Positions 55,538 to 64,000 of a stretch of DNA of 64,000 nucleotides are shown here, one piece after another. The translations under genes and the position numbers were made by a program. The DNA is taken from contig NC_087077.1 in NCBI RefSeq assembly GCF_026151205.1, positions 9,353,983-9,417,982 on the forward strand, given 5' to 3'. Numbering within the stretch: position 1 is the first letter of the stretch; each line of letters opens with the position of its first letter. The notes beneath the pieces were generated by a model that was not told where the DNA came from, ran no database searches, and saw only the letters and a program-made list of their open reading frames with translations. This DNA comes from Bolinopsis microptera. Taxonomy: Eukaryota; Ctenophora; Tentaculata; Lobata; Bolinopsidae.

Positions 55538-56699
55538 CAACACCTGTTTCCAAACAGTTAAAGTTAAAGATTATAAACTTACCGTTGCCTAATTCTGAGA
55601 ACATGGAACGCACACGTGCCAATATGATTTTACGCGCGAATTACCCAGAATTAACTGAAACTGAATGCTGAAAGAGAATCTTATCGCGTCGCGCGGGGAA
55701 TAATTTTGGTCACGTACATCATTTTGTGTTCCCTTTTAAATACAATTACCAGTGCAGAGAGTGGTTTCAGAAACGCAAATTCAACTTGCAAAGATTAACT
55801 TACCTGGGTAACCTCGCTCAGGCTTTTGCATTTATTAAGTTAAACACATTGATTTAACATTGAACATATTATGGCGATTAAAAATATGCCTATAGCAGAT
55901 AGGGCGGAATGACAGGTTCAGCAACGCCCAGGAATTACAAGCAGCAAATTCTGCTACTGCTAGTGCTATCAGTATCACGGAGAATCGAAGCAAATATTAT
56001 AGTGGTACCGTGGCATGTCCATTCTGGGTCAGCGTTGTATATACTTATATATGTTGCATGGATAAGTTCCTGCTTGCTGTTGGCGTTGCTGCGGCGAGGC
56101 TGGCTGGAATAATTGTCGGAGAACTCTTTGGCTTCGTACTCTCTTCACTTCTTTCTCCGCACAAAACTGTTCAATCCGTGGGAGGCCCTGTTATTCAAAT
56201 AAAGTTCTGAACCCTCAATCAAGCGTTTAGTTCTAAAACTTTGGTAATGGAAATTGTAGTTTTGTAGCTTTTCTCATAACTATCGTCCTATCGAACTGAT
56301 GATCAATAAACATCACGCGGTTTGTTACAATCAAGTTTTAGTTAGTATAAGGAGTCGTTTACATATCAGCAGAGGGGTCTTCCAAATTGCAAATGATTAC
56401 GATTGACCATATAATATTGTAATTTTGGCACAATAGCACAATACTAATAGCGATACCCGGATTTAACATTTAAACAATTTGTAATCGTATTGCCATGCAG
56501 TGTTTGTGTAACTGTAGTACTAGTTGGTAATCGCTTTTCTTGTCAAAAAGTTAATATTTGTTTCCTTCGATAGTAAATTATTTTGTCCCAAATTCATATA
56601 TTTTCTAATAATACAAAATTGTTTTTAGACCAATTATACAATGTCAATAAGTCATGTGGCATGTAAGGCGCCAAAGACAAATTGCTAAAAGGCTCGGCG

Positions 56700-56962
56700 C
56701 AACTGCAGAAAACTGCCACTAACTGCCACAAACTGCCACTAACTGCTACAAACTGCCACTAACTGCTACAAACTGCCACTAACTGCTGCAAACTGCGCGC
56801 GTAGTGCGTGGGCGCGATTGTAGCAGTTAGTGGCAGTTAGTGGCAGTTAGTGGCAGTTTGTAGCAGTTAGTGGCAGTTTGTAACAGTTAGTGGCAGTTTG
56901 TGGCAGTTAGTGGCAGTTTGTGGCAGTTAGTGGCAGTTTGTAGCAGTTAGTGACAGTTTCTT
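56700..56962. repeat. Second palindromic ACTGCCACTA array
   Basis: Same unit and same turn-round centre (GCGCGTAGTGCGTGGGCGCG) as the array at 42466-42668, in opposite orientation. Next to it TTCTTTGCACTTTGCTCCTC matches 42442-42462 inverted, so the two arrays are flanks of one inverted structure. Confidence 0.85.
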
Positions 56963-57004
56963 TGCACTTTGCTCCTCCTGTGAAGCGAGAGGGCTCTGGT
57001 TAGA

Positions 57005-57430
57005 GCAAGGACTTCACCGCTTCGACGCGCCGCGCGAACTAGCATTCTTGCTTCGCAGAGCAACGATCTCAATGGGTTGACATCGTCAACCAATCAAAAT
57101 ATTGTTATACGTTGTATGACCCGCCGCGCACGAAGTGCGCGGCTCCCCCTGTATCGTCGAAGACTATAGTGAATTGACAGTAGTGGTCACCACGTGATAC
57201 AACCAAAATATAAAAAGTATGATCGTCACGGTCGTTTCACCATAGTGAAACGACCGTGGGGGTCGCAACGTGATACAAGAATCTTGGAGGACTTCGCCGC
57301 TTCGACGCGCCGTGCAAACTAGCATTCTTGCTTCGCATCGTTGCTCTGCTTCGCAGAGCAACGATCTCGACGGATTGACATCGTCAATCAACAAGAATCA
57401 ATCGTATACTTGTTGAACTGTGAACAGTGA
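57005..57430. repeat. Tandem CTTCGACGCGCCG...GATTGACATCGTCAA segment with perfect hairpin
   Basis: A block of about 90 bp (57005-57090) recurs at 57290-57392. Between them CACGGTCGTTTCAC-CATA-GTGAAACGACCGTG (57227-57258) is a perfect 14-bp stem with a 4-base loop. No coding capacity. Confidence 0.7.
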
Positions 57431-58070
57431 ATAATAAAACTTAGTAGATGAATATTAAATGAATATTACAAGTATTAGTAACTATTTAGAAAACACTAAC
57501 AGTTATAATAAAGCATATAAGATATAATAGCAAAACACAAAACCTACACTCTCATCAGATACAAAATAGTTTCTTACATAACAAGTTTCATTTCCTCCGA
57601 CGCGCCAATCCCACTGCAAGCTCTCGTTTGACGTTTTAATTTTTTTCAAATATACGCGAAAGAAGCATATACGTGAAAGAAGCGAGAAATATACTTATAA
57701 TTATAAGCTACTAGTACTACTACTAGCTAGCTATGCAACACTTAACAGTATAGTAGCTACTAGTACTATATACTCAATATTTGTGCATCGATGCACTATT
57801 GGGTCGCGCGCGCATCAAATAATGCTTCTCGCAATCGTATGCAGATCGGCGAGATGCGAACGCGAAGGATTGACATCGTGAATCAAACTCAATATATATT
57901 GGTAGTCAATTTGTTTGGGTCAAATCTCTACACATATTTTACTGTTTACTAACGTCATGCAAATTCTTATATGTTATAGACTTAAAATTGGGCAGACATA
58001 AAATTAATGGAAATTACGTAAACACTTCAGCAAACCTTATTTATAAGAATAATGAATAATAATATGGGTA
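57431..58070. other. Flank between inverted-repeat block and Harbinger MITE
   Basis: AT-rich, with ACTAGTA-type short repeats (57700-57770) and the GCGAAGGATTGACATCGTGA end segment at 57862-57886. No gene recognised. Confidence 0.4.
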
Positions 58071-58073
58071 TTA

Positions 58074-58445
58074 GGGTCTGCCCACGCTACGCCATGTGGC
58101 GACGGGCCACATGGCGTGGGTAAAAGGGCACAGTGTGTTTAGAGCTCCCACCATGTGGCCCGTCTATCTAAACACACTGTGCCACTTGTCGTGGATTTAG
58201 CAAGGGGAATAGAGGCACGGATTTTCAAAATCCGTGCCTCTATTCCCCGAGAGTTTCCACGCCAACTGGCGGGAGCTCTAAACACACTACGCGCCTCGTT
58301 GTGTGAATCCGGTGACTATTGGCGGGAGCTCTAAACACACTGTGCCTTTTTAATTTTACCCACGCCATGTGGCCAAGTGGCACAATGTGTTTACATTAAT
58401 CGGGCCATGTCGCCCGTCGCCACATGGCGTAGTGTGGGCAGACCC
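58074..58445. mobile_element. PIF/Harbinger-type MITE
   Basis: GGGTCTGCCCACGCTACGCC and its complement form inverted ends of about 38 bp. TTA flanks both sides (58071-58073, 58446-58448), the 3-bp target of PIF/Harbinger. The unit AGCTCTAAACACACT(G/A) is repeated inside. A perfect 45-bp palindrome lies at its centre. Confidence 0.8.
58204..58248. repeat. Perfect 45-bp palindrome
   Basis: 22-bp arms GGGGAATAGAGGCACGGATT(TT) around a single C (58226) with no mismatch. It sits inside the Harbinger-type MITE. Confidence 0.9.
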
Positions 58446-58448
58446 TTA

Positions 58449-58761
58449 AGTTAATATTCATTCACATATTAAGCAATCACTTTTGGGCAAATTTTCAACC
58501 CCTTCCAAATCCGTAATTAGTTTTACACATAGCTTCTGTGTTTAAATTACACTTATAGTTATAGAAATCCCCTCCCTCAGTGATTAAATAATATGTGAAC
58601 GACCCCTACAAATTCATCCAGCGACCAGCTCCCATTTAATGTCCGACCAAATAAAATCCGATAGGGTATAGTTCTATTTTTGTGAAACTTTTATCGGTCT
58701 ATTTTCAATAGTATTTGGGAAATTAGGAAATTAGATATAGGCCTATTCTCACAATTTCTCT
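58449..58761. other. 3' flank of the lectin gene
   Basis: AT-rich. Contains a piece TTTAATGTCCGACCAAATAA AATCCGATAGGGTA (58636-58669) that resembles the end of the pogo-like element at 50256. Nothing else recognised. Confidence 0.4.
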
Positions 58762-59069
58762 TTAAAAACAGATTCCGGTAGCTACTAAAAAATAAATTAT
58801 AATGTTTCCTAAATACATGCTGCCTGATGATTTCTCTTCGCTGTGAGTGTGATCCCTTTGCTGTGATCCATTGTTGCTGGTCTCCTTTTTATCCTTTTTA
58901 CCAATTCCATTCTTTAGCGCTACTTTTGGATCTTGTTTATCCATTGGAGCAGATTGCATGGGGATTGCAGCAGGCGGCATGTATGATTTTGTCTTTAATT
59001 GTATACCATAAATGTCGACCTCACAAAGAGCCAAGTAATTGTTGGGCTGGTCTATCCTGATATACCTTA

Positions 59070-59641
59070 CAAGACATATTTATAACGTACGAAATGTGGC
59101 GGTTTTCCGAAAATTTCGCCATATTTTCGGACCGCCAAAATTTCGGTCGTCGTAATAGAATCCGTCGCATTATTTTTAGCTTATTCCAATAATTGTGGCT
59201 TCATCGATTCATTTTGTTCTTGAAAAGTTAGTGATTTGATGGTGGGACAAATAAACACAATATTCCATGATGAATTTAATGTCAAGTAATACGTTTTAAA
59301 TTTACAATAAATTACATTTATGTGCTAACATAAACGTTTTATAAGAGACTAAGTCAAGATAAACAATTTAATACCAAACTCAATAAGTGAAACTGAAAGA
59401 GTCGAGCCGGACCTCTTAGAGGAAGATAAAGAAATCGATTTATAAGTTTCATTTTGTTTCAACATGATTTTACCGATTTTTAGAAAATTTTGAATTTCCT
59501 TTGTGTCAGAAAACAAAATGATGAAAAATACCCTTATTTTCTGTGACGTCCGAAATGTGACGGTTTTTGTTCAATTTCGCCATATTTTCGGACCGTCAAA
59601 ATTTCGGTCGTCACAAATTGGTCCGCCACAAAAATGTCTTG
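59070..59641. mobile_element. 572-bp MITE with TA duplication inside the lectin exon
   Basis: Ends CAAGACAT / ATGTCTTG with TA on both sides (59068-59069, 59642-59643). Taking it out with one TA restores codons H-T-T-L-R-Y-I-R-I of the FTP domain. The interior has two related palindromic segments (59085-59166; 59541-59620) of CGAAATGTGRCGG / GGTCCGAAAATATGGCGAAA type. Confidence 0.8.
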
Positions 59642-61507
59642 TAAGGTAGTGTGCAGTAGGCTGACTGTTACATTCGATGATGTACACGTTTTTTCCGTAC
59701 ATCCATCAATACCTTACCATACTCAACTGTCTCAGTCTGAGCTTCCTTTACTTTTAGAAGGGCTACCCGCTACAACTGTAGCTCCATCAATTTTGTCTTG
59801 GCAGCACTCTTTTTGGTTGTAGATAACGACTCTGTAAATTACATACCTTTCTTCAAGATCTACTTTCCACCAGTTGTCCTGAATCTCGGATGTTTGGGTA
59901 CATGATCCCTTTTGCCCATCTTTATTTCCGTCAATTGCTAGACTTGCTGCTCCACCCTGACCCAAAGGAAGACCAGAACTTTGGGAGGCGTCCAAATAAT
60001 AGTGGGTTAAAAGTTTCTCTCGCTTACGGTTAACATCATCAATAAACCATAAAATAGCATCATCCGTTCTGTTCGTAACAGAAACCCAGAATGATTCCGA
60101 ATCTCTGACTACTCTTGAAATCAGGTACTTGTTCTCGCGACTAACCTGGGATTTCATTATTTTGTAGCCGAAAGGGACACCTTGTTCTTTTATTTCCTCT
60201 TTAATCACCCAGCATTCGTCATCGTTCTCGTGCGGGCTTTCAAGTATCAGAGCCCTGACATTGCCGTTCAAATCTGGGCTACTGTCGTTTACTACCAACA
60301 TTCCCCCCGCAATACTTCCACCCACGACCTCTATCTTGCTACAGACTTGTCCGTTGTTATAGTGCTTGGTTTGATAAATCCTCCATTTCTGTCCCTGATG
60401 ATCACCGTCGCTCATTTCTGTTCGCACCTAGTGATATTGTTTTTAAAGAAGGAGGTAAAAAGACAAATGCCATATGATAAGGAATATTGAAATAATCCTA
60501 TGATCCAGGAAAATAAAATTATGTTCAACTGTTCTGGTGGTGTGACAACAACAATGCAACATGTTTCAACCAATTTAATTATACCTCTTTATTACTCCGA
60601 TCAGACGTTGAAGTAAGCGTAAACCATGCCGCTGGGCCGTCAACTTTTCTTATTTCATACTCAATTCCAGGGACCGGCGTGAAATCTGGAAATAGATTTC
60701 ATTACTTGGTTGCTGAGGGCAATGCGGTCACTTGACTGTACTGATTATCTAGATCAAGGCTTTTCATTTGGTACATCATAATTGATCATATACAATCTAA
60801 TGAAAAGGTGAATAAGATCTGAGTGAGAAATTCTTGTTTGATAATATCCAATCTTCTACTCCTACAACAATGTTTGGTTTAAAAATTGGTAATCATAAAC
60901 GTGTTATTATATACTATCATAACCTACTGAATCGCGCTCCGAGGTGCTTCGCTGTTTATTTACGAGTTATGTATTTCGTGTTACTTTAAGAATTGCATAA
61001 ACGAGAGGTAATCTAAAAACTGTTTTAGAAGCAGAATTTCAAATTGGGACTTTTCTCCTCCTCTTTCAAAGAACATCATAGAATAAAATATCTCCATGAT
61101 ATATAGTATATGAAGTAACGTAATTACATATTTTGATAATGATTTAATCAGTAACATACCTTTTATTTTAATTGCAACTGTTTTATCCCTATCTGGATCA
61201 AACCTGACGTAATATATTTTTCTGGTTACCCATTCCGAGGATAAACAATCAAGATTCTTTGATTCAGCAAACAAGAGCTCTGCCACCAAAACATCGTTAC
61301 ACTTGATTGAAAGACCTTTAAGTCCTTTTCTGATAAACGACCAGATTCTCAGGTCATTTGGAGCGGGATCAAGTGACAAGACTGTATTATACTGACACTT
61401 TTCTACAAAGTAATTAGGATTGTTGCTCAGACGTACTACCACTCTTGCAAAGCCTGTATTGTGTACGTGTGCAACATCAAAGTATATTTCATCATTACTT
61501 CCTAATT

Positions 61508-61656
61508 CAGGGACAAAAGGATTTCGCGATTATTTTGGCCAAATTTCGCGGTACCGCGAAATTTAACAGGCTATACATTAAACTACACATAAAATTTGTC
61601 GCGGAGAATGGGAAATTTCGCGATTTCGTACATGCCGCGAAATCCTTTTGTCCCTG
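61508..61656. mobile_element. 149-bp hAT-type MITE in the lectin gene
   Basis: The ends CAGGGACAAAAGGATTTCGC G are exactly inverted at 61636-61656. TTCCTA is present just outside both ends, probably what is left of an 8-bp duplication. CAGGG ends are usual in hAT. The interior is rich in TTTCGCG palindromes. Confidence 0.75.
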
Positions 61657-62177
61657 CTTCCTATAGCAGAAATTGTCTTTACTTCCAGGGGGACGTCGTC
61701 CCACGCAAAAGGAAACCAGACATCCTTCAATTAAATTGTTTCCTCCATTCTAGTTAGGATAAATTGGCATTAGCGATAGAACAACGAATGTAGCTACCCT
61801 CAATACTATTTAAACCGTCCAGACATTTCTCTTTTCCTTCGTCACAGGTATAATCTGTCCGGTAATTGATTATATTTATAATCAACTGTAACAGTTATTA
61901 TGATGTTGACTGTTGAGGGAAGTGTCTCAGGTCGCTGTCTGTCAAAGGACGGTTACATCCGAAATGGTGTTTCCTTGGCGATGCTCCATCTTTACATGTA
62001 TCCATAGAGACCTGTTTTGTACTAGTTTTTGCGAAACTCTAATTTAAAACGTTAAAAAGTACATGGATAATACGGTTAAACTAACCTGGGACGGAGTTGG
62101 ATGACGTCACAGGCGGTCACAGCACCAAACCAGATCAGTGCAATCAGGATAACACGGTACATTATCGATATCTTCAT

Positions 62178-62512
62178 CAAAATCAATCATAAGATCTGTA
62201 ATTAAGATGAGATAGTATAGTATAAGTAAATTACAATGTAGATGTATCCTGTGAAGGGTTATCCCAGGAGAATTATCGATATTTTGGCAATCACAGTTTT
62301 CTTTTTTTACTTTCTGATCATTTGGCTGAGTCAACCGAGGAGACATGCAAAGAAAAAGTTTAAAATATGCAAAGAAACAAAGCGCATAACATGATTTATT
62401 TTCATCTAGAAGTAAATGCGATACCCCCGGAAAGTTTTCACTAAAACTGAAATACTATGGTGTCCTTACTCCTTTACATACGGAAAATGCAGGCAGCTTA
62501 ACTGAGGAACGG
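62178..62512. other. Upstream region of the lectin gene
   Basis: Should hold the promoter. No clear TATA box or other site recognised, and no further exon seen. Confidence 0.35.
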
Positions 62513-62521
62513 TATCCGCAT

Positions 62522-62613
62522 TAACGGGTGATACTCGTAAAATATCTGTTCCATATATTGGACCGTCGACGAGTCCAACTCGGCGCGCGTCCTGGTAGGT
62601 TATAAACCTACAA
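62522..62613. mobile_element. 92-bp structured mobile unit, copy 2
   Basis: Nearly identical to 15056-15149. It is flanked by the 9-bp direct repeat TATCCGCAT (62513-62521, 62614-62622). Hairpins: TTGGAC-CGTCGACGA-GTCCAA and GTAGGTT-ATA-AACCTAC. The 3' end reads CTACAA. Confidence 0.65.
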
Positions 62614-62622
62614 TATCCGCAT

Positions 62623-63020
62623 CATTTAATATAACACATATTGTGAATGTCAGGACTTGAAGTGCTGAAGGGATGCATTGTTACCAAGCTGTCGTGATTA
62701 TTTTGTGGGTACAAAGTTCGGCTGCAAGAATAATAAATGCAGAGAAACACATTTAGCTGCAGCTCATCAAGCCATGATACAGTGAGACTCGAAGCTAATA
62801 GCTTTGTTTATTGTTATCATTTATATATAGTAGCTCTGTAGGCAGCATGATTAAAATAGGTTGTCAGTTGCACCTGGACACACAAACAGAGTGAAGATCC
62901 TATATCCGCTATAAGCAGTGACGAACAACAGGTATTGCCGATTCTTCGACCGACATTTCATAGTTTTGATTGAATATTTCACCAGTGACCAATCAGTGAG
63001 ATCAGCGTGCAGTTTCACTA
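62623..63020. other. Flank before the satellite, nothing recognised
   Basis: Unremarkable AT-rich sequence with no ORF, repeat or RNA gene that I can support. Confidence 0.35.
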
Positions 63021-63026
63021 AATCAC

Positions 63027-64000
<974 letters not shown>

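Larger units (their letters stand above)
51790..56202 (-). repeat. Large inverted repeat, right arm
   Basis: Inverted partner of 44837-49700; see that entry for anchors. It lacks the three left-arm insertions. It carries instead the MULE relic 2 (51955-53318) and about 100 bp at 55110-55205 not seen on the left. Copy 3 of the GTTTGTGAACGCGTTCGC motif (51660-51752) lies just inside its inner end. Confidence 0.85.
58762..62177 (-). pseudogene. Secreted fucolectin-domain protein with GPI-type tail, broken by two MITEs and frameshifts
   Basis: Coding pieces on the minus strand: 62086-62177 with a signal peptide (MKISIMYRVILIALIWFGAV TA-C); a long cysteine-containing stretch 61160-62005 in changing frames; 60585-60685 (FTPVPGIEYEIRKVDGPAAW); 59752-60427; and 58762-59712. 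GT-AG junctions at 61160/60685 and 60585/60427 are clean and in phase. The region LDASQSSGLPLGQGGAASLA ... WWKVDLEERYVIYRVVIYNQ KECC and YIRIDQPNNYLALCEVDIYG is a fucolectin/F5-8C-like (FTP) domain, which binds fucose-type sugars in relatives. The C-terminus is hydrophobic and stops abruptly, as in GPI-anchored proteins. MITEs cut it at 59070-59641 and 61508-61656. The upstream domains are not recognised. Confidence 0.65.

Noticed and set aside
44837-56202. Inverted repeat as an assembly or library folding artefact
   Set aside because: The arms differ by many substitutions and by large arm-specific insertions with their own target duplications, so they have evolved separately.

Overview
This is eukaryotic, animal-type nuclear DNA: genes are split by GT-AG introns, and the recognisable single-copy genes are metazoan (an AHSA1-type Hsp90 co-chaperone, mitochondrial ATP synthase subunit epsilon, a Golgi carbohydrate sulfotransferase, a secreted fucolectin-like protein). 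The transposon mix (L2/CR1-like and R4-clade LINEs, PHD-finger retroelements, FLYWCH-MULE, pogo, hAT and Harbinger relics) suits a marine invertebrate, perhaps a cnidarian. That placement is inference; no species can be named from the sequence.

Genic left end (1-4.4 kb, minus strand): the first four coding exons of AHSA1 (238-3609) start next to a perfect heat-shock element and a CRE palindrome. Its third intron holds a complete intronless sulfotransferase gene on the same strand. A 55-codon ATP5F1E gene follows at 4184-4351.

Nested retroelement block (5-28.3 kb): a decayed L2-like LINE on the + strand (5152-15286) is split by a 3.6-kb TA-flanked DNA element, which itself holds a minus-strand LINE, and by a 3.2-kb unknown block with a mariner-type MITE. 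Its TTA-rich tail is followed by an R4-clade LINE (about 15287-23255, minus; its 3' UTR broken by a 2.8-kb element with an 8-bp duplication), a second R4 3' fragment, and a decayed PHD-finger retroelement. TAA microsatellites lie at the junctions.

PHD-RT block (28.3-41.6 kb): more copies of the PHD-finger reverse transcriptase family. One copy (about 32.2-41.6 kb) is split by a CR1-like LINE, read in frame as a 1047-codon chimera, and by a 3.7-kb element with arrays of GGACAAAATGG-like units at its ends.

Inverted-repeat block (42-58 kb): arms of more than 4 kb (about 44.84-49.70 and 51.79-56.20 kb) face each other, with further inverted flanking segments out to about 41.99 and 57.89 kb. Inside or beside them lie two FLYWCH-MULE relics, a pogo-like relic and LINE fragments. 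A Harbinger-type MITE with a perfect 45-bp palindrome follows.

Right end (58.7-64 kb): a broken minus-strand gene for a secreted, probably GPI-anchored fucolectin-domain protein, interrupted by two MITEs; a 92-bp mobile unit seen elsewhere in the window; and nearly 1 kb of CCCTGT hexamer repeat running off the end. Most of the window is therefore a layered transposon graveyard between a few host genes. The main biological signals are the nested gene, the AHSA1 regulatory sites, the PHD-finger retroelement family, the 92-94-bp mobile unit and the large inverted repeat.
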